A stretch of DNA of 64,000 bases from Streptomyces sp. NBS 14/10 (GCF_002224125.1 NZ_NCSM01000005.1:124001-188000), one strand, 5' to 3'. Shown: positions 9,767-18,741, counted from the stretch's first letter. Translations and numbers: made by a program. Notes: generated by a model not told the origin, from the letters alone.

Positions 9767-11125
9767 GTGTCAGACATCTCCCTGGCCGAGCGCCAGGCAG
9801 TCAGAAAGGCCCTCAGACGGCTGGGCCCATTGGTCCTGCTCCTGTACACGGCCGGCTATCTCGACCGCGTCAACCTCGGGACCGCCGCGCTGACGATGAA
9901 CGCCGACCTCGGCATCAGCACCTCCGCCTTCGGCTTCGCCACCGGGATCTTCTCGGCCGGCTACATCGCCCTGCAGATCCCCGGCAACCTGGCGCTCAAC
10001 CGGCTGGGCCCGCGACGCTGGCTCGGACTGCTCACCATGTCCTGGGGCGTCGTCGCCGTTTCGTCGAGCCTGATCCAGGGCGAGGGCAGTCTCATCGCGA
10101 CCAGAATCGCCTTGGGCGCCGTCGAGGCAGGAATGCTCCCCGGGATGTTCATGTATCTGACGATCTGGTTCCCGCCGCGGATGCGCGGGCGGGTCACCGC
10201 TCTGGTGTGTCTGCCGTTCTACGCGATCCTGGGAACGCCGCTGTCCGCGGCCATCATCCAGTACGCCCACGGCCTGCTGGGAGTGGCCGGGTGGCGCTGG
10301 ATGTTCATCCTGGAGGGGGTGCCGACGATCATCCTCGGTCTGGTTCTGCTCCGTTTCCTGACCGACTCCCCGGCGACCGCCACCTGGCTCACCGAGCCGG
10401 AACGGGAGGCCCTGCTCCGGGTCACCACGGCGGAGAGCGCCACGGAGAAGCCGCAGATCCGGTTCAGCGATGTCCTCGAGCGCCTGCGCGACCTCCGCCT
10501 GGTCGCCCTCTCCGTGGGCGTCAGCCTTCTGTGGGTCGGCTTCGTCGCCATCACCTCCTTCCTTCCGCTGATCATCACCGGCTTCGCCGAACAGGCCCAC
10601 ACCAAGCTGAGCGTGCTCCAGACGGGCCTGCTGTCCGGGTCCGTCTACATCCCCGCGACACTCGTCGCCCTGATCTGGGTGTCCAGTTCGGACCGGCGCA
10701 ACGAGCGGGTGTGGCACGTGGCCTGCGGTGCGCTGCTGGCCGCCGGCGGCACCGTACTGGCCGCCAACACCACCGGTCTGTGGCTCACCCTGCTCGGTAC
10801 GGTCCTGCTCACCTCCGGTATCTATGCCGCCCTCTTCCTGATGTGGCAGATCCCGGTCGGACACCTGCACGGCCCCGTCGCCATGTCCGTCGGCATCGCC
10901 CTCACCACGATGCTCGGCAACGTCGGCAGCTTCCTGGCCCCCTACATCGTGGGATGGCTGCGCGACACAACCGGAAACTACAACAGCGGCCTGTACTTCA
11001 TCGCCGCCTCACTCATCGGCTGTGCCGTCGTCACCGTGGCCGGCAACCGGATACGGGCGAAGACCGCCACCTCCCACACCCCGGCCCGGCACCACGACGA
11101 CCTCGAAGAAGTCACCTCGCACTGA
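9767..11125 (+). CDS. MFS transporter, anion:cation symporter (ACS) family
   Basis: 452 residues with about 12 transmembrane helices. The first helix carries the ACS-typical YLDRVNLG (Y-x-D-R-x-N) motif and the middle contains R-x-A-L-G-A-V-E-A-G, as in phthalate, tartrate and glucarate carriers. Start: GTG at 9767 with AGAAGGGA upstream; the longer open frame is not supported by an RBS. This is the second MFS carrier in the operon and belongs to a different subfamily from the one at 5615, so the two probably differ in substrate or direction (uptake of acid substrate versus intermediate). Confidence 0.9.
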   Translation: MSDISLAERQAVRKALRRLGPLVLLLYTAGYLDRVNLGTAALTMNADLGISTSAFGFATGIFSAGYIALQIPGNLALNRLGPRRWLGLLTMSWGVVAVSSSLIQGEGSLIATRIALGAVEAGMLPGMFMYLTIWFPPRMRGRVTALVCLPFYAILGTPLSAAIIQYAHGLLGVAGWRWMFILEGVPTIILGLVLLRFLTDSPATATWLTEPEREALLRVTTAESATEKPQIRFSDVLERLRDLRLVALSVGVSLLWVGFVAITSFLPLIITGFAEQAHTKLSVLQTGLLSGSVYIPATLVALIWVSSSDRRNERVWHVACGALLAAGGTVLAANTTGLWLTLLGTVLLTSGIYAALFLMWQIPVGHLHGPVAMSVGIALTTMLGNVGSFLAPYIVGWLRDTTGNYNSGLYFIAASLIGCAVVTVAGNRIRAKTATSHTPARHHDDLEEVTSH

Positions 11126-11141
11126 CGAAGGACGAAACACC

Positions 11142-11822
11142 TTGCTCACGATCGACCACATCTCGCTCGGGTCCCGCAACATCTATGCGGGCACCGAACA
11201 GCTCTGCGCGGAAACGGGGTTCGGGCAGTACGAGGGGGGCTGGTTCCCCCACCTCGGCATCGCCAACCGCATCGTCCCGCTCGGACCGGACCAGTACATC
11301 GAGGTCGAGAGCGTCATCGACGCCTACTCGCCGCAGACCAACCCCAGCGCCCGCTGGTTCTACGACCAGATCGAGGGCGGCGACGTGTTCATCGGCTGGT
11401 GCCTGCGGGTCGACACGCGCGACGAACTGGAGAAGCTGGCCGAGCACTTCGGCACCGACATCATCGACAAGCCACTGCGCAAGCGGACGGACGGCGTGCG
11501 GCGCAACGCCATCCGTGTCCCCGAGACGATCCCCTGCTGGCAGCGGGGAGTGCCCAACGTGTTCCTGATCGAAGACCTCTCCGAGCACCCGGGGGCACAG
11601 CCGCGCGACGGGCAGCGGAACACGCCCCAGGGGATCACCTGGATGGAGGTCGGCGGCACCGAGGCGGATATGCGTGCGTGGCTGGGCGACGGCGCGGCCG
11701 ACCTTCCCCTGAAGTACAACGGCGGACGTCCCGGTCTGTACGCGGTCGCCGTCGCCACGGACGAGGGCGAGGTGGTGATCCGCCGCACGGCGGTCACCGA
11801 GCCCCGACAGCCGGCGAGCTAG
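11142..11822 (+). CDS. VOC-superfamily (glyoxalase-like) protein
   Basis: 226 residues with the beta-alpha-beta-beta-beta start of the vicinal-oxygen-chelate fold (LTIDHISLGSRNI, His in the first strand) and the layout of glyoxalase-like domain proteins. Chosen start: TTG at 11142, preceded by GAAGGA; upstream in-frame codons overlap the transporter gene. Probably a metal-dependent ring-cleavage, isomerase or lyase step, or a binding protein, closing the catabolic operon. The stop TAG at 11820-11822 sits exactly at the junction with an IS630-type element: T and A come from the target and G is the first element base, but the empty-site sequence would also read TAG. Confidence 0.85.
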   Translation: MLTIDHISLGSRNIYAGTEQLCAETGFGQYEGGWFPHLGIANRIVPLGPDQYIEVESVIDAYSPQTNPSARWFYDQIEGGDVFIGWCLRVDTRDELEKLAEHFGTDIIDKPLRKRTDGVRRNAIRVPETIPCWQRGVPNVFLIEDLSEHPGAQPRDGQRNTPQGITWMEVGGTEADMRAWLGDGAADLPLKYNGGRPGLYAVAVATDEGEVVIRRTAVTEPRQPAS

Positions 11823-11876
11823 TGGCTTGGCTCGGATTGTCGACCGCGTAATTGGTTCGCCGTCCGGTGCCCGTCA
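11819..11876. repeat. left terminal inverted repeat of the IS630-type element
   Basis: Begins CTAGTGGCTTGGCTCGGAT, identical over 19 bases to the reverse complement of the right end, and continues with weaker similarity. By hand count about 45 of 58 positions match. The first bases coincide with the VOC stop codon. Confidence 0.8.
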
Positions 11877-11983
11877 TTCTGCCTCCAGGTGTGATCTCGA
11901 CGGTGGCCGTGAGGGCGTCCTGGAGTGTTCGCACGCCTGCGAGCATGGGCGAGGGCGCCTCCCACCCCACGTGTCTACCCGCT

Positions 11984-12837
11984 CTACCCGCCGTGGCCCG
12001 TCGCCTTGCCCGCCACGGCGGCGGCCGCGCGGACGAAGGCGGCCAGGGCTGGGGAGGTGGCGTGCTCGGGCCAGGCGAGGACGAGCGTGGTGGGCTCGGC
12101 ATCATCGACTGGGACAGCGACCAGGTCGTCGCGGAGCTGGTCGCGGATGGAGGAGGGGAGGACGGCGACCATGCGGCGCAAGGCGATGAGGTGGAGAAGC
12201 TGCCCAAGGTCGTGGACCTCAAGTCCGTGTGAGCCACCCTCAGATGCGCCCGGCCAGCGCGGCAGGGGCTCCCCGGCGAGGTCGTTCAGGCAGACCCGGG
12301 TACGGCCCGCGAGGCGATGCGAACTCGGCATCACGAGAAGTTGAGTCTCGGTCAGGAGGTCCTGGGTGTCCAGGCCGGTGAGGTCGTGGTGGGGGCGGTG
12401 AAGCAGGGCGGCGTCGGCACGACCCTCCCGCAGGAGGATCTCACGCTCGCCGAAGCTGCACACCAGCTCGACCGGCAGCGCACCCGGCTCAGCCTGATAG
12501 GCGTCGAGGATCGCGGGCAGCAGGCCACCGTCGCCGCCCGGCTTGATGACCAGGACCAGACGCGGGTCGGCGCGGCCGGCCCGCCGGGTGCGGCGCGCCG
12601 CGGCCGACGCGGCGTCGAGCACCGTACGGCTCTCGCGGAGCAGGACGGTCCCCGCCTCGGTCAGTGCGACCCGGCGACTGCCACGTTCCAACAGGGCTAC
12701 GCCCAGCCGTCGTTCGAGCTGCTGAATGGCGCGGGAGAGCGGCGGTTGGGTCATCCCTAGCCGGGCGGCCGCCCGAAGTGCAGTTCTTCGGCGACAGCGG
12801 TGAAGTAGACGAGCTCGCGGACCTCCAGTCTTTCCAT
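11984..12837 (-). pseudogene. LysR-family regulator, frameshifted in the HTH
   Basis: LysR-type regulator of about 284 residues split between two frames. It starts with ATG at 12837 (MERLEVRELVYFTAVAEELH), but that frame ends at a TAG after FGRPPG. The rest (AAARLGMTQPPLSRAIQQLE, the recognition helix, then the effector-binding domain) continues in the neighbouring frame to 11984. The break lies at a 14-bp perfect palindrome, 12762-12775, a site prone to both replication slippage and sequencing error. Restoring one added or two removed bases gives a normal LysR HTH. It is divergent from the SDR at 12908 across 70 bp, the usual layout for a LysR and its target. Within the IS630-type element. 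Confidence 0.85.
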
Positions 12838-12907
12838 ACCCGCACGGTATCGCTGCGTACCTGGTCGGTGTTGGAACTCGCGGCCGCCCCCGTGGTTGGC
12901 TGAACGC

Positions 12908-13639
12908 ATGACAGAAACCACGATTGCCCTGGTCACCGGTGCCAACAAGGGCATCGGGCGCGAGGTCGCAGCCCGGCTCGCCTCGCTCGGCACGAACGTC
13001 CTGCTGGCCTCGCGCGACCCGCACCGCGGTGCGGCAGCCGCAGCCGACCTGGGCCCGCGAGTGTACCCGGTCACCCTGGACGTCACCGACCGCGCCAGCG
13101 TCCTATCCGCCGCCCGCTGGATCGAGGAGCGCTTTGGCCGGCTGGACATCCTGGTCAACAACGCCGGCATCTCTGGCGACCTCGCCGCCCAGAGCCCTGG
13201 CAGTGTCGAACTGCCCGCTGTACGCGAGGTGTTCGAGACCAACGTGTTCGGCGTGATCAGCGTGACCACCACGATGCTGCCGCTGCTCGCCCGCTCCCCC
13301 GCCGCCCGGATCGTCAATGTCAGCAGTGGACTGGGCTCCATCGCCCGGATGACCGATCCCGAGGACTACTTCACAACCCGGCCCCCGTTGGCCGCGTACG
13401 TCCCGTCCAAGACCGCACTCAACTCGCTGACCGTGCAGTACGCCAAGGAACTGCGCAGCCGCAACATCCTGGTCAACGCCGCCGATCCGGGGCCGTGTGC
13501 GACCGACCTCACCACCGCGTTCCCCGGCCTCACCCGCACCGCGGCCGACGGCGCGGCCGTGGTCGTCCGGCTCGCCACGCTGCCCGATGACGGGCCGACC
13601 GGCGGCTTCTTCGACGAGCACGGCCCGGTTCCCTGGTGA
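12908..13639 (+). CDS. short-chain dehydrogenase/reductase
   Basis: 243-residue classical SDR. Cofactor motif TGANKGIGRE at 11-20, NNAG at about 84-87, catalytic Ser in NVSSGLG, and the Y-x-x-x-K pair in AAYVPSKTAL. The arrangement resembles carbonyl-reductase-like SDRs. Chosen start: ATG at 12908, only four codons after an in-frame alternative at 12896. Divergent from the frameshifted LysR gene and carried as cargo between the repeats of the IS630-type element. Intact and probably functional; substrate unknown. Confidence 0.88.
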   Translation: MTETTIALVTGANKGIGREVAARLASLGTNVLLASRDPHRGAAAAADLGPRVYPVTLDVTDRASVLSAARWIEERFGRLDILVNNAGISGDLAAQSPGSVELPAVREVFETNVFGVISVTTTMLPLLARSPAARIVNVSSGLGSIARMTDPEDYFTTRPPLAAYVPSKTALNSLTVQYAKELRSRNILVNAADPGPCATDLTTAFPGLTRTAADGAAVVVRLATLPDDGPTGGFFDEHGPVPW

Positions 13640-13790
13640 GCTGCCTGTCAGGGAACCGAGGGACGGGGTGGTGGGGGTCAGCCCGGACGGGATGGGCGAG
13701 CCGGAGACCGCGCCGGCGCCCGACGGGCCGCAGCGCCCGGGTTACCCGCCGGACCGCCCCGGCAACAGCCGATGGAAGGGTAGCGGACCG

Positions 13791-14906
13791 TCAGGCAGCC
13801 TTGGCCGGGTACTCGGTCCAGGTGCGGATGGGTGAGTCGGGGGCAAAGCTGCTCTTCGGTTCGGCGCGGGCATTTCGCCAGCGCACGTAGGCGCCGATGG
13901 CGGCGTTCTGTTCGCCATGGCTGCGGTGGTCGGTGCCGTTGAGGGCGAAGTAGCGCAGGGCGGCGAACTCGGACTCGATCCAGTTCAGCCACGATCCGTA
14001 GGTCGGCAGGAAGACCAGCTCGATGTCGTTCGCCGCGGCCCACGCGCGGACGTTCGGGTGCTTGTGAGGGGAGAAGTTGTCCAGGACGACGTAGAGCTTC
14101 TCGCCGGGCCAGCGGATGCGCAGGGACTTGAGTAGGGACAGGAACTCGCACCACCGTTTGCGGGGCCGGATGCGGTAGTACATCTTGCCGGTGGCCAGGT
14201 CGAGGACGGCAAGCATGTGCATCACGCCGTCGTAGCGGTTGTAGGTGGCCCGCAGACGACGTGGTGAGCGGTGCGGGCGCCATGCCTTGCCTTTGCGGGG
14301 CATGAGGTTGAGCGGCCCGAACTCGTCCACACAGACCACCCGGCCGTCGGTCGGCGGGGAGTCGTAGAGCGCCAGGATCCGGTGCATCTTGGCGATGAAG
14401 TCTGGGTCGTTCGAGGACTTCCAGGTCGTGCTGGTCTGCCAGGAGACCCTGCCCTCGCGCAGTATCCGTCGCAGTGTCTCGCGGCTGACGGCGGGGACCA
14501 CGTTCTGCTTGACCAGGTGTTCGGCGAGCTTCGTCAGGCTCCAGGTGGAGAACGCGGAGATCTACCAGTCGGCGGGGGACGTCCGGGCGATCAGGCAGAT
14601 GTGCTCACGCACCTGGCTGCTGATCATCCTGGGGCGACCCCCGCTCCATTTTGGGTCCAGCGCCTCGAACCCCTGCTCGTTGAAGGCGTGGATGACGTCT
14701 CGCACATAGTCGGCGCTGACCTGCATCAACGAGGTGATGTCCGGAACCGACTGCCCCTGCGCGGACATCATCACCACGATCGCCCGCCGCAGCCGCACCG
14801 CATCCTTCGCGGTCCGGCTGATCCGCTGCAGCCGACGCCCTTCCTCCATGCTTACCGGCCGGACGAACACCCCCGGACGACGTCCCACGACCACCTCCAC
14901 CATCAC
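13791..14906 (-). pseudogene. IS630-family DDE transposase interrupted by one amber codon
   Basis: Single frame of 372 codons broken once, by TAG at 14562-14564, after ARTSPADW. Upstream part (14906-14562): HTH domains (LRRAIVVMMSAQG, VRDVIHAFNEQGFEAL) typical of IS630/Tc1-type N termini. Downstream part: catalytic core with the three acidic motifs, VCVDEFGPLN, YVVLDNFSPHKHP and WLNWIESEF. Frame is maintained across the stop, so a single base change, such as CAG to TAG, explains it. Suppression aside, transposition should be lost. A GTG at 14501 could start a truncated catalytic fragment lacking the DNA-binding domain. Confidence 0.88.
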
Positions 14907-14921
14907 AACGTGGAAGCAGCC

Positions 14922-14979
14922 TGCCGCGCAACGAACGGAAAATCAATTACCCGACCAAGGATCCGAGCCAAGCCACTAG
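14922..14979. repeat. right terminal inverted repeat of the IS630-type element
   Basis: Ends ATCCGAGCCAAGCCACTAG, the reverse complement of the left end. It lies directly upstream of the transposase start and so probably also contains its promoter. See the left repeat for the match count. Confidence 0.8.
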
Positions 14980-15096
14980 GACCGGCCACCCCGTCGAGGT
15001 CAGTCACCCACGGATGCTCAAGGCGTTGTCAGTGGTGCCCTCTAGGGTCGAGGTGGACAGCGCAGGAGCGTTGCCCACCAGTACGGGGAGGGTGTC

Positions 15097-15858
15097 ATGG
15101 GTGACGGTATTCGGTGGCTGGCCGACGGGGACGGGGCGGCGGGCTGGATGTCCGGTCTGGTCTTTGCCCGGGGGATCGACGCGGAGGAGCTGGCGGTACG
15201 GATGGGCGGGGCGCCCGGGGCGGGGACCCAGCCGATCGCCGATGCCGAAGTGCTGGAGCTGGGCATGACGGTCTACCGGCCCGGTGAGAGGGGCGACGGT
15301 GTGGTCCGGGTCGGTGAGCACGCCGGATGGGCGTTCGCGGTCGAGTACGGTGACTCCACTGGAGGCGACCGTCTGAAAGACATCTCCCGCGGGGGCGCGG
15401 AGGCCATCCACTACGTGCCGGTCGGGGAACATCCGCCCGCCACCGTCTTCTACGCCCACGACGGCCGCTCCATCTGCGGCTTCGGGCTGTGCGAGGAGAC
15501 CGTCCGTTGGGGCGAGGAGCGGGATCTGCTGCTGCCCGCCCTCGCCGCCGCCGGGATTCTGCGCCCCGACGGGACCGCGTACGGTGATCACGAGAACGAG
15601 GACTACACCGCCCGAAGCCGCCGCGCTCTCGCCGTCGTCGAAGAGCGCTTCGGCCTCTCGCTGCCCCCGGCCTTGCTCACCGAGGCGCGGCTTCCCGCGT
15701 ACGCGGTCAGTGGCGCCCCGGATATGACCACCGAGGACCCCGACTTCGACGTCGTCTGCGCCTGGGCCACCGCCAACGGCTATCCGCTCCCCAGTGGTCG
15801 GCTCCGTCTGATCCCCGCCCTCCTGCGACGGGCCTACCGGCACGCCACCACTGACTGA
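15097..15858 (+). CDS. DUF6461-type hypothetical protein
   Basis: 253 residues, soluble, with no signal peptide or membrane segment. It begins with the W-L-A-D-x-D-G pattern and has L-V-F-A-R-G-I-D-A-E-E-L (a predicted beta-alpha unit), as in proteins annotated DUF6461 in Streptomyces. It also has a central GWAFAVEYGD strand. No catalytic motif is apparent. ATG at 15097 follows GGGAGGG. It stands alone just outside the IS630-type element; the thioesterase downstream converges with a 12-bp gap. Function unknown; the family call is from memory of the pattern. Confidence 0.75.
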   Translation: MGDGIRWLADGDGAAGWMSGLVFARGIDAEELAVRMGGAPGAGTQPIADAEVLELGMTVYRPGERGDGVVRVGEHAGWAFAVEYGDSTGGDRLKDISRGGAEAIHYVPVGEHPPATVFYAHDGRSICGFGLCEETVRWGEERDLLLPALAAAGILRPDGTAYGDHENEDYTARSRRALAVVEERFGLSLPPALLTEARLPAYAVSGAPDMTTEDPDFDVVCAWATANGYPLPSGRLRLIPALLRRAYRHATTD

Positions 15859-15870
15859 CGCCGCGACGCG

Positions 15871-16698
15871 CTACTCGTCTTCGTCCGACGCCTCGCGGCG
15901 CGGGTGCGGGCGCACCGTGAGCGACTGCTGCGCATATCCGACCGGACCGCGTACGTCATGCAGAACCGTACTGGTGACGCCCAGCCCCGTGGCCCCGAAG
16001 ACGACCGTGGTGTCCAGCCCGGTCCAGCGCCCCTCGGGCCGCCGGTAGAGGTGCACGGACATGTCGACGTTCGGGTACATCCACTGCGTGGGCGGCTGTC
16101 GTACGGCGATGCCATTGGCGGTGTCGACAAGTGCGATGTAGTTCGCCAACGCGCCGCTTTGCTCACCGTTGACCAGCGCCAGCGGAGTGGAGACCCAGGC
16201 CGTGGTGCGGCCGGGGCGCGGTGTGCCGACGGGCCTCAGGTCAAGGGACGCGATATAGCCGCCCGGCCACTGCTCGGACAGCGCCCAGCCGTCGAGCGGT
16301 TCGGGAGCGGGCAGCGCCGCAGGCTCACCGCCTGCCACGGCGCTGGTGTCCTGCGCGGCCAGAAGCCAGGCACGGGCGCGTACGACGGTGCGTTCGGCGA
16401 TGGTGACCGCCGCCTCGACGAGTTCTATGGTGCGGCCGGGCCTGACCGTCTCCACGGAGATCTGACACTCGTCGAGGGCGATCCGCCCGAGGATGTCGAA
16501 GCTCAAGCGGCTGAACAGCATGCCCGGCTGTGCTTCGGAGTCGAGGTGGCGCTCCATGGCGTGGACGACGAGGCCACCGAGCGGGCTGAAGTGCTGCTCG
16601 TCCGTGCTCCAAGCCCCGCTCGCGTGGGCGGTCGGCTTGTACCGCCCCTCGTCGATGCGCTCGTAATAACTCGGCACGGTCCACGCGTCCTCGGTCAA
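15871..16698 (-). CDS. acyl-CoA thioesterase-like double-hotdog protein
   Basis: 275 residues that read as two hotdog folds in tandem: an N-terminal half with FSPLGGLVVHAMERH and a C-terminal half with WMYPNVDMSVHLYRRPEG and a GVTSTVLHD strand. This is the layout of actinobacterial TesB-like (4HBT_3) thioesterases. Such proteins hydrolyse acyl-CoA thioesters in the cytoplasm. Start: TTG at 16698 with GGAGAG eight bases upstream; no better in-frame ATG or GTG. Substrate unknown. Confidence 0.8.
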   Translation of the reverse strand: MTEDAWTVPSYYERIDEGRYKPTAHASGAWSTDEQHFSPLGGLVVHAMERHLDSEAQPGMLFSRLSFDILGRIALDECQISVETVRPGRTIELVEAAVTIAERTVVRARAWLLAAQDTSAVAGGEPAALPAPEPLDGWALSEQWPGGYIASLDLRPVGTPRPGRTTAWVSTPLALVNGEQSGALANYIALVDTANGIAVRQPPTQWMYPNVDMSVHLYRRPEGRWTGLDTTVVFGATGLGVTSTVLHDVRGPVGYAQQSLTVRPHPRREASDEDE

Positions 16699-17099
16699 CG
16701 ACGTTCTCTCCGTTCAGCACGACACACACCGACACCACTCGGCTGCCCGCTGCTCGGGCCGCTCTGTTCAGTGCCGCCTACACCGACCTCAGCATAAGGG
16801 CGACGGGGCGCGAGTCGGATGTCGGTGTCCGACTCCGTCACCTCGGCGGCGAGGTCGCCGCCGAGAGAATCCGCGCGGCGGTCCAGCAGGTTGTAGTGGT
16901 TGCCCTGTTGCACCGGACTGTCGAGGGCGTCTCGCACCACGGCGTTGGCGCCCTCCTTGGTGAAACTGGCGGTGTTCGGTCGCCCGAGGCTGCAGCCGAG
17001 GCCGGAGGTGGACACGGTCAGGCCGGAGTTGCCCAGCCGGGCTACCGCGTGACCCGCTTCCGGGCCCGGCGCGGAGGCTTTGGTGGCGGTCTGATGCCG
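16699..17099. other. stretch without an intact gene
   Basis: About 400 bp between the thioesterase and the SDR remnant. A minus-strand frame of 106 codons (16695-17015) looks coding in its first half (contains FTKEGANAVVRDAL and HYNLLDRRADSLGGDLAAEV) and then runs into low-complexity sequence. I do not recognise the family. It may be the tail of a gene whose front was lost in the same deletion events that damaged the SDR next to it. Confidence 0.5.
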
Positions 17100-17563
17100 T
17101 CAGGGGGTCGTCAGCCCCCCGGTGCGCTGGAACCACTCGGCGCGGGGACCGGAGAGCTCGTCCTTGGCCAGGGGCGTGATGATCACCCCGGGGCTGACGG
17201 CGTTGACACGGGCTCCGCGCTTGCCCCACGCGGCGGCCGCGGTCTGCACGCGCAGCGAGTTGGCCCGCTTGGAGAGGGCGTACGCGTGGACCGAGGAACC
17301 CACCTGGTCGGGCTGGAGGAACGGCAGCGAGACCGGCCCAGCCCGGCCGCCGCGTCAGCCAGGGCCTCGACCGCGGCACGGTCGGAGACGTCGGTGACCC
17401 GGGTCGTCACCTCGTAGCCCTCGTCGCCGAGTTGTTCCGCGGCTTCGGCCAGTGCCTTGTCGCTGTAGTCGGCCAGCAGCAGAAGGCGTCCGGCGCCGAT
17501 ACGGCGGGCGATGGCGCGGCCGATGCTGCCCGCGCCGATGACGACGGCGATTCCCTTGCTCAC
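17100..17563 (-). pseudogene. SDR remnant with internal out-of-frame deletion and missing C terminus
   Basis: Starts well at GTG 17563 with the Rossmann motif VIGAGSIGRAIARRIG and continues to ADAAAGLG. It then jumps, out of frame, to a segment reading LPFLQPDQVGSSVHAYALSK, which carries the catalytic Tyr-x-x-x-Lys, followed by GARVNAVSPGVIITPL. Roughly 65-75 residues expected between these blocks (the NAG and catalytic Ser region) are gone, and the usual C-terminal TGSDLLIDGG end is absent. It lies 62 bp downstream of, and co-oriented with, the alcohol dehydrogenase at 17626, so both were probably one operon. No active enzyme can be made. Confidence 0.85.
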
Positions 17564-17625
17564 GTCAGGATCCTTTGCTTCGTGGTGGCGGGGGTCAGAG
17601 GATCAGGAGTCAGGGAGTCAGGCGA

Positions 17626-18660
17626 TCAGGGGGTCACCAGCACCTTCAGTGCCTCGCGGGCCGCCATCGCCCGATAGCCCTCGGGTGTCTCGCCCAGGCC
17701 CACCGTACGGTCGAAAACACGTCCGGGCTGGATACGGCCCTCGAGGATGTCGGGCAGCAGCTCCTCGATGTAGGCACGGGCCGGGGCCACGCCGCCGGTG
17801 AGGGTGATGTTGTTCATGAACTCCGGGAAGCCGAGGGGGACTTCCCCGTACTGGGGCGCGCCGACCCGGCTGACCGTACCGCCCGCGCGGACCACGCCCA
17901 GTGACGTCTGGAGGGCGGGCAGGGTGCCGACGCACTCCAGCACGGTGTGGGTGCCGTCGCCGCCGGTCAGCTCCCGTACGCGCGCGACGCCCTCCTCCCC
18001 GCGTTCGGACACGATGTCGGTGGCGCCGAAGTCACGGCCCAGGTCGGTGCGGCCCTTGTGCCGGCCCATCAGGATGATCCGCTCGGCACCGAGCCGCTCG
18101 GCGCTGATGACCGCGGACAGTCCCACCGCGCCGTCGCCGATCACCGTCACGGTCGTACGGGGGTTGACCCCGGCCGTGACCGCGCAGTGGTGGCCGGTGC
18201 ACAGGACGTCGGAGAGGGTGAGCAGGGAGGGCAGGAGGGCGGAGTCCTCGGCCACCGGGAGTTTCACCAGCGTGCCCTGCGCCTGCGGCACCCGTACCGC
18301 CTCGCCCTGCCCGCCGTCGATGCCGTCCCGCGCCCACAGGCCACCGCGCCGGCAGGAGGTGTGCAGGCCCTCGGCGCAGAAGTCACAGGTGTTGTCGGAC
18401 CAGACGAAGGGGGCGACGACCAGGTCGCCACGCTTGAGGCCGGACACGTCCGCGCCGGTGTCCTCGACGACGCCGAGGAACTCGTGGCCCATGCGCACGC
18501 CGTGCTCCGTGGCCGGCATGGAGCCGTACGGCCACAGGTCGCTGCCACAGACACAGGCGCGCAGGACACGTACGACGGCGTCGGTGGGCTGCTGGATCTT
18601 CGGGTCCGGGACGTTCTCGAGGCGGACGTCGCCGGAGCCGTACATCAGTGTTGCTCGCAT
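17626..18660 (-). CDS. zinc-dependent alcohol dehydrogenase (MDR family)
   Basis: 344 residues. Catalytic zinc ligands are Cys in ACVCGSDLWPYG (about 38), His-Glu in MGHEFLG and the later Asp/Cys region. A structural-zinc-like loop CDFCAEGLHTSC has three cysteines. The Rossmann motif is VIGDGAVGLS. It oxidises or reduces an alcohol/aldehyde with NAD(P). Start ATG at 18660, with GGGAGCAACC upstream. It heads an operon whose second gene, an SDR, has decayed. Divergent from the iron importer; the shared 287-bp region holds an iron box closer to the importer. Confidence 0.9.
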   Translation of the reverse strand: MRATLMYGSGDVRLENVPDPKIQQPTDAVVRVLRACVCGSDLWPYGSMPATEHGVRMGHEFLGVVEDTGADVSGLKRGDLVVAPFVWSDNTCDFCAEGLHTSCRRGGLWARDGIDGGQGEAVRVPQAQGTLVKLPVAEDSALLPSLLTLSDVLCTGHHCAVTAGVNPRTTVTVIGDGAVGLSAVISAERLGAERIILMGRHKGRTDLGRDFGATDIVSERGEEGVARVRELTGGDGTHTVLECVGTLPALQTSLGVVRAGGTVSRVGAPQYGEVPLGFPEFMNNITLTGGVAPARAYIEELLPDILEGRIQPGRVFDRTVGLGETPEGYRAMAAREALKVLVTP

Positions 18661-18741
18661 GAAGGTTGCTCCCAGGGGTCAGCGGATGATTCCGACACGT
18701 TCGACACTCCCGCGCGGGCGCGTCGCGCGGCAGACCGCGGT

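Larger units (their letters stand above)
11820..14978. mobile_element. IS630-type element with passenger genes, about 3.16 kb
   Basis: Both ends carry CTAG (11819-11822 and 14976-14979), the target preferred by IS630-family elements, which duplicate the central TA. The ends are long imperfect inverted repeats. The transposase (13791-14906) reads inward from the right end, its start only 15 bp inside the right repeat. No second copy of the repeat was seen next to the 3' end of the transposase, so the element appears to span LysR, SDR and transposase together, much longer than a normal 1.1-1.2 kb IS630. The transposase has an in-frame amber codon and the LysR gene is frameshifted, so the copy looks defective. 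Alternative: a compound of two partly deleted insertions. Confidence 0.72.

Noticed and set aside
13640..13790. second inverted-repeat end close to the transposase 3' end
   Set aside because: By-eye comparison with the 58-bp end found no match, so a conventional 1.2-kb IS630 boundary here is not supported.
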